Below are positions 13,310 to 20,059 of a stretch of 22,024 bases of DNA, piece after piece. The position numbers and the translations under genes are program-made. Below the pieces are notes generated by a model. The model worked only from the letters and a program-made list of their open reading frames with translations, searched no databases and was not told the DNA's origin. The stretch is from a virus: IMG/VR virus record IMGVR_UViG_3300010392_000972, positions 1 to 22,024 of that record; one strand, given 5' to 3'. Each line of letters opens with the position of its first letter. Within the stretch, counting starts at the first letter, position 1.

Positions 13310-13936
13310 ATGGCTGGCTCTGACGTAAAAGCCAAATACATCGCAGCAGACACAACTGCTGCCGACGCGGACGGAGTCTGCCAGTCGCAAACTCCAGCTG
13401 GTGGTGGTGAGCAAAATCTCACCATCAACGGCGCGTTGGCATCTGGTGGTGTTGCTACGTTCACAGCAGCGCGATTCATCACAATCGCCTGCGCAGGTGC
13501 TGACGATGGTCGTACTTTCACCATCACAGGCACCGACGTAAACGGTGACGCGCAAACGGAAACGATTGCGGGCGCCGACACCGGCACGTCCACTGGTACG
13601 TTGTACTTCCGCACAGTCACTCAGGTGACTGTGGATGACGACACCGCTGGCGCTATCACTGTTGGTATGGCAAACGATGCTATTGATGTGATCTATGCTG
13701 GTCGCGCGCGTCTGCGCGGGATCTACTTGATCCACTCAGGCACAGCAGGTGTGTTGTCGTTCGCTGACGGCAGTGCAACAGGCACAGCTCATTTGCAGCT
13801 GGCAACTGTTGCTTCTGCAGGCAGCGACCGTGACATCATCATCCCTGATGAGGGGATCATGTACGACAGCGGGATCTACCTTCCGTACACAGCTGGAACC
13901 ACTGTGTTCTCTAGCTTCACTGCTATGTACAACTGA
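13310..13936 (+). CDS. Beta-rich virion protein, putative
   Basis: A 208-residue protein, starting after TAAGGAGG, which overlaps the end of the previous gene. It is rich in Thr, Ala, Gly and Asp with repeated strand-turn units (RFITIACAGADDGRTFTI, TLYFRTVTQVTVDDD, RLRGIYLIHSGTAGVLSF), giving an Ig-like or jelly-roll impression. Residues about 23-75 look like one domain and about 120-208 a second. No catalytic residues are apparent. Position and composition make it a likely head-surface or fibre-base component. I do not recognise a specific family. Confidence 0.65.
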   Translation: MAGSDVKAKYIAADTTAADADGVCQSQTPAGGGEQNLTINGALASGGVATFTAARFITIACAGADDGRTFTITGTDVNGDAQTETIAGADTGTSTGTLYFRTVTQVTVDDDTAGAITVGMANDAIDVIYAGRARLRGIYLIHSGTAGVLSFADGSATGTAHLQLATVASAGSDRDIIIPDEGIMYDSGIYLPYTAGTTVFSSFTAMYN

Positions 13937-13944
13937 GGTGCCAG

Positions 13945-14691
13945 ATGCCGACCTACGACATCAGATCGATTACGCAGGTCGGTACTTCTGAGCCGTTTGA
14001 ACTTCAAGTGGCCAGGGGTCAGATCCCTGGCCACTCTTTCCTTTCTCGTCAAGGCCGTGTTTCGGCAATGTCACAGAACCAAACTGGTACACTGTGGGAT
14101 GTCGACGACACGATTTATCCTTGGAGTGCTTGGGATACCGCAGGCACTGTAACGGTAAGCCGTGCAAACGCCGCTGATGCGGACAAGAATGTGATAATTT
14201 ACGGGCTGGATGCAGACTACAATCCTGTCTCCACCACAATCACGCTGACAGCCGCGTCTGGCAACACCTCCTCCACTGTTTTCAAGCGCATAGACACCGT
14301 TCGAATGAACGGTACGTCTGCAAATGTAGGCCAGATCAATGTGCTGAAAGGTGCAACAACTGTAGGCCGCATTATTGCAGGTGTGGGTCAATCTTTCAAA
14401 GGAACATACACTGTACCTGCAGGCTACACTGCTTACCTGATCCAAGGAACAATGTCCCTGCAGGAAGGCGCGGATGCCAGTGGCTTCTTTTATTACCGTG
14501 TGCTTGGCGACCGTTTTGTCGTCGGGCATACGTTCGAGCTTGCAAGTGCGCAATATACCTACACCTTTGCTTGCCCCCTTGCTCTACCGGAGAAAACAGA
14601 CATCGATGTCCGCGCGACGGTGCGTTCAAACAACGCTCGTGCCACGGCAGCATATGACATGATCCTGATCAAGAACGGAGGCCCGCTCTAA
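13945..14691 (+). CDS. Conserved virion protein (VARGQIPGHS family)
   Basis: A 248-residue beta-rich protein. Near the start it has FELQVARGQIPGHSFLSRQG, a signature I recognise from a conserved structural protein of marine podoviruses. Then come WDVDDTIYPWSAWDTAG, VIIYGLDADYNPVSTTITL, a strand GQSFKGTYTVPAGYTAYL and a C-terminal FVVGHTFELASAQYTYTF. Two Ig-like domains are plausible (about 60-150 and 160-248). Its function is unknown; its place between capsid and connector genes suggests a head or head-fibre component. Codons 22-30 also encode the long RNA hairpin at 14007-14035, formed partly by the only AGG arginine codon of the gene. It ends in TAATG with the next gene. Confidence 0.75.
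   Translation: MPTYDIRSITQVGTSEPFELQVARGQIPGHSFLSRQGRVSAMSQNQTGTLWDVDDTIYPWSAWDTAGTVTVSRANAADADKNVIIYGLDADYNPVSTTITLTAASGNTSSTVFKRIDTVRMNGTSANVGQINVLKGATTVGRIIAGVGQSFKGTYTVPAGYTAYLIQGTMSLQEGADASGFFYYRVLGDRFVVGHTFELASAQYTYTFACPLALPEKTDIDVRATVRSNNARATAAYDMILIKNGGPL
14007..14035 (+). repeat. Long inverted repeat (RNA hairpin) inside a gene
   Basis: GTGGCCAGGG (14008-14017) and CCCTGGCCAC (14025-14034) are perfect complements around the loop GTCAGAT. An A-T pair (14007 with 14035) and a G-T pair (14018 with 14024) extend the stem to 12 bp. TCTTTCCTTTCTC follows at 14035-14047. This has the outline of an attenuator, but it lies within codons 22-30 of the 13945 gene. Whether it ends or slows transcription, affects translation, or is a processing site cannot be told from sequence. 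Confidence 0.8.
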
Positions 14692-14936
14692 TGGCTAAGA
14701 TAGACAAGAGCAAGATGGCCTGCAACAAGCCCAAGCGTCAGGTTTCGGGTGGCAAGAAGTTTGTTGTGAAGGCCTGCGACAAGGGCAAAGAAAAGATTGT
14801 TCGTTTTGGTGATGCCAACATGACGATCAAGAAGGACAACCCCAAACGCCGCAAGTCGTTTCGTGCGCGTCATGGTTGTGATAAGGGAAAATTGGATAAG
14901 ATGTCGGCCAAGTATTGGTCGTGCAAGATGTGGTGA
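14691..14936 (+). CDS. Conserved small basic phage protein (KxSKMxCNKP type)
   Basis: An 81-residue, strongly basic protein: KSKMACNKPKRQVSGGKKFV, then VKACDKGKEKIVRFGDANM, KRRKSFRARHGCDKGKL and the ending KYWSCKMW. I recognise this order from small proteins in aquatic phages (and similar motifs in some giant viruses), where the function is not known. Four cysteines (in ACNKP, KACDK, HGCDK and WSCKMW) could bind metal or form disulphides. With about a third of its residues Lys or Arg it may bind DNA or RNA; that is inference. It begins a run of tiny genes and starts inside the previous stop (TAATG). Confidence 0.75.
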   Translation: MAKIDKSKMACNKPKRQVSGGKKFVVKACDKGKEKIVRFGDANMTIKKDNPKRRKSFRARHGCDKGKLDKMSAKYWSCKMW

Positions 14937-14940
14937 CACA

Positions 14941-15180
14941 ATGAATGACATTGAGAAAGATGTACATGACATCGACAAGCGCCTTGTAAAGATTGAGGCC
15001 GTTCTGGATCGTCTTGAGAATAATCATCTTTCTCATATGGAGAAGGACATGTTGCGGTTGGCCAATGCCATCGAGAAAGTCGAGAACCGGCTGTATCATG
15101 GTACGATGGCCTTTTACGCACAGATCGCGCTGACTCTTCTCGCGATTACGGCCTTCTTCGCAACGAAAGCTTTGTGGTAA
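14941..15180 (+). CDS. XhlA/holin-like small membrane protein
   Basis: A 79-residue protein starting at ATG 14941; farther upstream in-frame starts overlap the previous gene. Residues 1-50 are an amphipathic coiled coil (MNDIEKDVHDIDKRLVKIEA, HMEKDMLRLANAIEKVEN). Residues about 57-78 form one hydrophobic helix (MAFYAQIALTLLAITAFFAT), followed by a short KALW end. This N-in coiled coil plus C-terminal membrane helix is the layout of haemolysin XhlA-type holin-like proteins. It could let the lysozyme at 2563 reach the wall, or be a membrane-binding virion part. The pairing with a lysozyme 12 kb away is inference; no other holin candidate with several membrane segments is seen. Confidence 0.65.
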   Translation: MNDIEKDVHDIDKRLVKIEAVLDRLENNHLSHMEKDMLRLANAIEKVENRLYHGTMAFYAQIALTLLAITAFFATKALW

Positions 15181-15233
15181 AGACAATGACAATGATGCGT
15201 GGTAATATGGCCAAACAAATAACGGAGGTTCCG

Positions 15234-15374
15234 ATGGCTGGTTGCAAATCCAAAGGTATGAAGATGGGCGGCAAAGTAAAAGCTGGCTACAAAAAAGGCG
15301 GCATGGTTAAGGGCTACAAGAACGGCGGCGCTGTGATGCCTGGCAAAGGTCCTAAGCCCTGTAAGATGTCGTAA
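15234..15374 (+). CDS. 46-residue Lys/Gly-rich protein with KKGGMVKG motif
   Basis: ATG 15234 is chosen because GGAGG lies 5 bases before it; in-frame ATGs at 15186, 15192, 15195 and 15207 would add up to 16 residues with poorer sites. The peptide reads as short Lys/Gly turns: MAGCKSKGMKMGGKVKAGYK, then KGGMVKGYKNGG and the end MPGKGPKPCKMS. It has two cysteines and almost no acidic residues. The words GCKS and KGGMVKG also occur, in reverse order, in the tail of the 2270 protein. The function is unknown; nucleic-acid binding would fit the charge. Confidence 0.65.
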   Translation: MAGCKSKGMKMGGKVKAGYKKGGMVKGYKNGGAVMPGKGPKPCKMS

Positions 15375-15526
15375 TGGCTAAGAAACCCGGACTCTATGCC
15401 AACATTCACGCCAAGAGAAAGCGGATTGCTGCTGGCTCTGGCGAGAAGATGAGGAAGCCCGGCTCTAAGGGTGCGCCTACAGCTAAGGCGTTCAAACAGT
15501 CGGCCAAAACGGCGAAGAAAAAATGA
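15374..15526 (+). CDS. 50-residue Lys/Arg-rich conserved protein
   Basis: ATG 15374 overlaps the previous stop (TAATG), and the stop at 15524-15526 overlaps the next start (ATGA). The protein MAKKPGLYANIHAKRKRIAA, then GSGEKMRKPGSKGAPTAKAF, then KQSAKTAKKK has 16 Lys/Arg and a single acidic residue. I recognise the GLYANIHAKRKRI / GSGEKMRKPGSKGAPTA pattern as a frequent small protein of aquatic phages without assigned function. Its extreme charge suggests binding to DNA, RNA or an acidic protein. It is part of the tiny-gene cluster just before the adaptor genes. Confidence 0.8.
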   Translation: MAKKPGLYANIHAKRKRIAAGSGEKMRKPGSKGAPTAKAFKQSAKTAKKK

Positions 15527-16188
15527 CAACGTCAGGTACACGAGACTTCAACCTCGACGTCGCGGAAGCGATTGAAGAGGCTTTTGAGCGCATCGGTCAA
15601 GAGGTGCGGACGGGCTATGACGCCAAGACGGCTCGTCGCTCGTTAAACCTGATGTTTGCCGAATGGGCCAACCGCGGCTTGAATATGTGGACCGTGGCCC
15701 AAGGTACGACGACCGTGACGCAAGGCACGTCTCAATACACGCTTGCGGAAGATGTTGTAGATATCCTGGACATGGTCTTGCGCCGTGACGGCACGGACTA
15801 TGAGATGGAGCGCATCAGCCGCGCGGATTATCTGAACTTCCCTAACAAGACAGACCAGGGCCGTCCATCGCAGTTTTACTACGACCGTCAGATTGCGCCT
15901 GTTATCAATCTCTGGCAGACACCGGAAAACTCCACTGATCAGCTGGTGTACTACTATGTGCGCCGGATCGAGGACGCAGGCACTCTGATTAACACTACGG
16001 GTATTCCTTTCCGTTTTTATCCCTGCATGGTTTCTGGACTTGCCTACTACCTTGCCATCAAGCGCGCTCCTGATCGCGTGCAGATGATGAAGTCGATTTA
16101 CGAAGAAGAGTTTAAGCGCGCGGCTGATGAGGATGAAGCCCGCGTTCCTCTAAAGCTGCAGCCTAGTGTTCGTTATCTGAGGGTCTGA
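15523..16188 (+). CDS. Head-tail adaptor (gp4/gp11-like)
   Basis: A 221-residue protein whose start overlaps the previous stop (ATGA). A helix bundle opens it (LDVAEAIEEAFERIGQEVRT, then TARRSLNLMFAEWANRGLNM), followed by a beta insertion (TTVTQGTSQYTLAEDVVDIL, FYYDRQIAPVINLWQTPEN, LVYYYVRRIEDAG) and closing helices (FYPCMVSGLAYYLAIKR, MMKSIYEEEFKRAADEDEAR). This is the fold order of podovirus head-tail adaptors such as P22 gp4 and T7 gp11. The protein would bind under the portal dodecamer to seal packaged DNA and receive the tail. Longer than P22 gp4, it is closer to the T7 gp11 length. Confidence 0.8.
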   Translation: MTTSGTRDFNLDVAEAIEEAFERIGQEVRTGYDAKTARRSLNLMFAEWANRGLNMWTVAQGTTTVTQGTSQYTLAEDVVDILDMVLRRDGTDYEMERISRADYLNFPNKTDQGRPSQFYYDRQIAPVINLWQTPENSTDQLVYYYVRRIEDAGTLINTTGIPFRFYPCMVSGLAYYLAIKRAPDRVQMMKSIYEEEFKRAADEDEARVPLKLQPSVRYLRV

Positions 16189-16487
16189 TGTCATTCGCAT
16201 CTGGTAAAAACGCATGGGGTATTTCTGATCGGTCTGGTTTCCGATACCGTCTTCGCGACATGAAGAAGGAATGGACTGGTGCGTTAGTTGGTCCAGACGA
16301 ATACGAAGAAAAGCATCCTCAACTGTATCCACCAAAAGCGGGCCCAGACCCACAGGCTCTAAAAGATCCCCGTCCGGACCAAGCAGAAAGCCTGAAGGTT
16401 TATGTGGATCGGATTACGGTTGAAACTCCCAATGCAACCTTGATTCGTGCTATAGGTAAGGTCGGACAAGTTACGGTGACGACATGA
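16188..16487 (+). CDS. Conserved small protein between adaptors
   Basis: A 99-residue protein overlapping both neighbours (TGATG at its start, ATGA at its end). The first part, KNAWGISDRSGFRYRLRDMK then KEWTGALVGPDEYEEKHPQL, is a distinct and conserved-looking block with Trp, Asp and Arg. A Pro/Lys/Asp-rich linker follows (YPPKAGPDPQALKDPRPDQA), and the end is a pair of strands (VYVDRITVETPNAT, GKVGQVTVTT). I recognise the block from phages with this gene order, but no function is known. Its constant place between the two adaptors suggests a role in the connector. Confidence 0.75.
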   Translation: MSFASGKNAWGISDRSGFRYRLRDMKKEWTGALVGPDEYEEKHPQLYPPKAGPDPQALKDPRPDQAESLKVYVDRITVETPNATLIRAIGKVGQVTVTT

Positions 16488-17131
16488 CGATGACCTACGG
16501 CGAACTGAAGCAGGCCATTCAGGATTACACGGAGAACGACGAGAGCACTTTCGTCAACAACATCCCTTTGTTCATCCGCCTAGCGGAAGAACGGATAATG
16601 AAGAATGTGCAGCTTAATCTGTTCCAGAAAAACCAGTCTCTCAGCATGACGAGCGGCGACGAGTTTTTGACAGCTCCTGCTGATTTCCTGGCGCCGTTTT
16701 CGTTGTCAATTGACGTGAGTGGCAGCAAGGAGTTCTTGTTGTTCAAGGATCTGGATTTCCTCCAGAGTTACACTCCGGATTCTACAACCACAGGACAGCC
16801 TAAGTATTATGCCCAGTACGATGTGGATACGTTCATCATCGCTCCAACACCTGATGCCAACTACACGGTTGATATTCACTATTTGTACAGGCCTGCAAGT
16901 CTGACGGCAGGCAGCGACAGCGGTACGAGCTGGCTGTCTGAGAATGCCGAGATCACTCTACTTTACGGGTCACTTGTAGAGGCATACACCTTTATGAAGG
17001 GCGAACAAAATTTGCTGGGGCTTTACAGCCAGCGTTTCATGGAAGCTCTCTCGCGCTTGAAAAACCTGGGCGAGGCCCAAGAAACGATGGACGAATACCG
17101 TTACGGGCAGCTCCGCAAGCAACGAACATAA
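16484..17131 (+). CDS. Second adaptor protein (SU10-like)
   Basis: A 215-residue protein starting at ATGA over the previous stop. Helical start (TYGELKQAIQDYTENDESTF, NNIPLFIRLAEERIMKNV), beta core (FLTAPADFLAPFSLSIDVSG, PKYYAQYDVDTFIIAPTPDA, YTVDIHYLYRP) and a long helical end (ITLLYGSLVEAYTFMKGEQN to QETMDEYRYGQLRKQR) match adaptor proteins of the phage SU10 type. Such a ring would sit below the first adaptor and link head to short tail. Two different adaptors next to each other are consistent with a podovirus. Assignment is by motif order and context. Confidence 0.75.
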   Translation: MTMTYGELKQAIQDYTENDESTFVNNIPLFIRLAEERIMKNVQLNLFQKNQSLSMTSGDEFLTAPADFLAPFSLSIDVSGSKEFLLFKDLDFLQSYTPDSTTTGQPKYYAQYDVDTFIIAPTPDANYTVDIHYLYRPASLTAGSDSGTSWLSENAEITLLYGSLVEAYTFMKGEQNLLGLYSQRFMEALSRLKNLGEAQETMDEYRYGQLRKQRT

Positions 17132-17143
17132 GGAGCTACCATC

Positions 17144-17578
17144 ATGGCTTTTACTGGGAACTTTCTTTGTACATCCTTCAAGGTTGAACTCTTGAAGGGT
17201 GTTCACAACTTTTCAGCTTCTGGCGGTGACACATTTAAGATTGCTCTGTACACCAGCTCGGCAACTCTGGATGCTTCTACTACTGCGTACTCGGCTACCA
17301 ACGAGGTGAGCGGAACGGGTTACACTGCGGGTGGCGCGGCATTGACCAACGTAGAACCCACCTCGAGCGGCACTACTGGCTATCTTGATTTTTCGGATGT
17401 GACTTGGTCGGCTGCAACGATCACGGCCCGAGGTGCGTTGATCTACAACTCATCAGCGGCGGGCAACCCGGCTGTTGCAGTCTTAGATTTTGGCGTAGAT
17501 AAAACATCTACGGCTGGAGACTTCATTGTGGTCTTTCCCACCGACGATGCTTCTAACGCGATTGTCCGCATTGCGTAG
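17144..17578 (+). CDS. Conserved beta-rich structural protein
   Basis: A 144-residue protein, preceded by AAGGAG. It reads MAFTGNFLCTSFKVELLKGV, DTFKIALYTSSATLDASTTA, VSGTGYTAGGAALTNVEPTS, then LIYNSSAAGNPAVAVLDFG and a closing FIVVFPTDDASNAIVRIA. I recognise it as a frequent small structural protein of marine phages, where it sits between connector and fibre genes; its exact place in the particle is not established. No enzyme motif is present. A further short frame overlaps its stop (see 17571). Confidence 0.8.
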   Translation: MAFTGNFLCTSFKVELLKGVHNFSASGGDTFKIALYTSSATLDASTTAYSATNEVSGTGYTAGGAALTNVEPTSSGTTGYLDFSDVTWSAATITARGALIYNSSAAGNPAVAVLDFGVDKTSTAGDFIVVFPTDDASNAIVRIA

Positions 17579-17690
17579 GATTGTTTCAAACGAAGATCCG
17601 AGTTACAATCCGGAAACACCAACGCAATCCCCCGGCTGGTCCTTAGATGTTTCTTTGCAATCGCCGGTGCGGACCCGCATAGCAGCATAA
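17571..17690 (+). CDS. Possible 39-residue protein in fibre-leader gap
   Basis: A TTG-started frame overlapping the previous stop by 8 bases and ending at TAA 17688-17690, just before the fibre gene. It fills most of a 120-base gap. The peptide has protein-like composition: VSNEDPSYNPETPTQSPGWS followed by LDVSLQSPVRTRIAA. No ribosome-binding site is visible, so it could be translated only by coupling, or could be chance or the remnant of a longer gene. The gap otherwise shows nothing but the fibre gene's weak leader (AAAGGTTTAATCC). Confidence 0.3.
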   Translation: MRRIVSNEDPSYNPETPTQSPGWSLDVSLQSPVRTRIAA

Positions 17691-17701
17691 AGGTTTAATC
17701 C

Positions 17702-19738
17702 ATGCCTAGTACGTATACGTTAAACAACGGCATCGAACTAATCGGGACCGGGGAACAGTCCGGTACGTGGGGCGACACCACGAACACCAACTTTAACTTG
17801 ATCGACACCGCTCTTGACGGTCAGGTTACTGTAACGCTGGCTTCGGCTGGTACATCTGGTTCTCCTAACGCTTTGCCTATCAGCGACGGTACGGCTTCGA
17901 ACGGCCGCAACCGCATGATTATTTTTGATGACGGTGGGGACTTGGGTGCGACTGCTTACGTACAGCTGACACCTAACGACGCCGAAAAGATCGTGTATGT
18001 CCGCAACGACCTGTCTGGTTCGCGCAGCATTATCCTGTTTCAGGGCACGTACAGTGCGTCTAACGACTATGAGGTTCCTGCTGGAACAACTGCAGTTGTC
18101 TACTTTGATGGTGGTGGTTCGGGCGCGGTAGCTGCCAACGTCTTCAACAACGCTTACTTCGACAGCCTGCGTTTAGGCAGCGTGTCTGTAACTGCGATCC
18201 TTGATGAAGACAACATGGCGTCGGACAGCGCAACTGCACTGGCCACGCAGCAGTCGATCAAGGCCTATGTTGACTCGCAGGTAACTGCCCAAGACTTGGA
18301 TTTCGACGCAGATACGGGCACTGGTGCTGTAGACCTTGATAGTCAGACGTTCAGCATTATTGGCACGTTCAACCAGATTGACACCACGGCATCTGGGCAG
18401 ACTCTTACGATCAGCCTTCCGTCGACGATTGCGACGACTACCGCAGATCTCACCAACTTAGAAGTTACAAACATTAAAGCTAAGGATGGAACGGCTTCGG
18501 TTTCCATCGCAGATGTAACGGGTGTTATGACCATTTCGTCTGCCGTATTGACTACAGCGGACATTAACGGCGGTACGATTGACGGTTCTGTTATTGGTGG
18601 TGGCACTGCTGCCGCGGGGTCGTTCACTACTCTTTCGGCTTCGACCAACCTGACGATTAACGCGACAACGACTATCAACGGCATTATTGACGATGACACA
18701 ATGGCTACCGCATCAGCGACAACGCTGGCGACATCGGAGTCTATTAAGCAGTACGTTGATGACAACGTCACGGCCCAGGATCTGGACTTTGCTGGTGACA
18801 CAGGCACAGGCGCCGTTGATCTAGACAGTCAAACGTTCACCGTTGCCGGTACTACAAATGAGATTGAAACATCGGCATCCGGTCAGACCATTACCATTGG
18901 TCTGCCGAACGCTGTGACAATCTCTAGTCTGACAGCTACGACTGCCGACATTAACGGTGGTACGATTGATGGAACTACCATTGGTGGTTCTGTACCAGCT
19001 GCAGTCACCACCACTGCCCTTGTCGCTACGACTGCTGACATCAACGCAGGCACCATTGACGGCACCACTATTGGTGGGACGTCTGCCGCGGCTGGTACTT
19101 TTACCACGGCTACAGCAACCACTGGTAATATCACGACTGTGAATGCCACAACGGTTGACACCACCAATATTGAAGTGACCAACATCAAGGCCAAGGATGG
19201 TACATCTGCTGGCAGCATTGCTGATGTTACTGGCGTCGTTACTCTTGCATCTTCGGTACTCACCACTGCCGACATTAACGGCGGTACAATTGACGGTACG
19301 ACTATTGGCGGTACAACCCCTGCTGCAGTTACTACCAGTGCGTTAGTCGCCACCACTGCCGACATCAATGCTGGTACAATCGATAACACGACTATTGGTG
19401 CGACAACCGCCGCGGCTGGTACGTTTACCACGCTCAACGCAACAGGTGGGGGCTCGCTGACTGGAACATGGTCAGATCTTGGTTCTGTCACCACAGTTGA
19501 CATCAACGGCGGTACAATTGACGGGACTGTGATTGGGGGCGCCTCTGCTGCTGCAGCCACTGTCACAACCCTGACGGTCAACACTTCTGCAACGATGGAA
19601 CTTGATCAGATTACGTCGACGTCCGACCTACCTGTTTCCCTTGGCGGCACTGGCGCTTCGACCGCTGCCGCAGCACGAACAAATCTTGATGTAGACCAGG
19701 CTGGCACTGCGCTGGCGTTGGCCATCGCACTTGGATAA
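17702..19738 (+). CDS. Long repetitive tail fibre protein
   Basis: A 678-residue Thr/Ala/Gly-rich fibre. The N-terminal 150 residues look like a base domain (NNGIELIGTGEQSGTWGDTT; YVQLTPNDAEKIVYVRNDLS). The shaft consists of repeats: six TADIN-G/A-GTID-G/N units, for example TTADINGGTIDGTTIGG, at about 18551, 18940, 19028, 19264, 19354 and 19492. Two larger modules are duplicated: SIKAYVDSQVTAQDLDF to SGQTLTISLP, and EVTNIKAKDG to ADVTGV. The end, LPVSLGGTGASTAAAARTNL, is typical of phage fibres. It probably trimerises and contributes to host binding. No receptor-binding tip or chaperone domain is visible at its C-terminus. Confidence 0.8.
   Translation: MPSTYTLNNGIELIGTGEQSGTWGDTTNTNFNLIDTALDGQVTVTLASAGTSGSPNALPISDGTASNGRNRMIIFDDGGDLGATAYVQLTPNDAEKIVYVRNDLSGSRSIILFQGTYSASNDYEVPAGTTAVVYFDGGGSGAVAANVFNNAYFDSLRLGSVSVTAILDEDNMASDSATALATQQSIKAYVDSQVTAQDLDFDADTGTGAVDLDSQTFSIIGTFNQIDTTASGQTLTISLPSTIATTTADLTNLEVTNIKAKDGTASVSIADVTGVMTISSAVLTTADINGGTIDGSVIGGGTAAAGSFTTLSASTNLTINATTTINGIIDDDTMATASATTLATSESIKQYVDDNVTAQDLDFAGDTGTGAVDLDSQTFTVAGTTNEIETSASGQTITIGLPNAVTISSLTATTADINGGTIDGTTIGGSVPAAVTTTALVATTADINAGTIDGTTIGGTSAAAGTFTTATATTGNITTVNATTVDTTNIEVTNIKAKDGTSAGSIADVTGVVTLASSVLTTADINGGTIDGTTIGGTTPAAVTTSALVATTADINAGTIDNTTIGATTAAAGTFTTLNATGGGSLTGTWSDLGSVTTVDINGGTIDGTVIGGASAAAATVTTLTVNTSATMELDQITSTSDLPVSLGGTGASTAAAARTNLDVDQAGTALALAIALG
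18551..19530 (+). repeat. Diverged in-gene fibre repeats
   Basis: Six imperfect copies of a roughly 50-base unit coding for TADIN-G/A-GTID-G/N-(T/S) recur here, most of them paired about 90 bases apart. Shared words such as GGCGGTACAATTGACGG occur in more than one copy. They reflect duplication of shaft segments and could recombine with each other. Confidence 0.75.
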
Positions 19739-19750
19739 AGGATTGCTACA

Positions 19751-20059
19751 ATGGCAAACGTCTTTAAAAACTACGTAGACACTGGTGTGGGTACATCGCC
19801 TAGCACGTCTTACACTGTTCCAGCTTCTACTACTGCAGTTATGATTGGCATGACGGTAGCTAACGTAGAGGCTTCTCAAATCACCATCGACGTACAGTGT
19901 GCGGGTGCTTACCTCGTGAAGGGTGCAGCTATCCCTGCTGGTTCGTCACTGTCGGTGCTTGACGGTAAAATCATCTTGGAGACCACTGATACTGTCGTCG
20001 TGACAAGTGATACTGCTGCAAGTGCAGACGTTATCATTTCAGTTCTGGAGCAGAGCTAA
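19751..20059 (+). CDS. Small fibre-region structural protein
   Basis: A 102-residue beta-rich protein between two fibre genes, with AAAGGA upstream. ANVFKNYVDTGVGTSPSTSY, then TVPASTTAVMIGMTVANVEA, then LVKGAAIPAGSSLSVLDGK and VVVTSDTAASADVIISVLEQ fit a small family that accompanies fibres in aquatic phages. A single jelly-roll or Ig-like domain is likely; it may cap or connect fibres. It ends in TAATG with the S74 fibre. The function is inferred from family and neighbours. Confidence 0.75.
   Translation: MANVFKNYVDTGVGTSPSTSYTVPASTTAVMIGMTVANVEASQITIDVQCAGAYLVKGAAIPAGSSLSVLDGKIILETTDTVVVTSDTAASADVIISVLEQS

Noticed and set aside
18551-19530. CRISPR array
   Set aside because: Repeats are diverged, in frame, have similar rather than unrelated spacers, and encode fibre shaft units.
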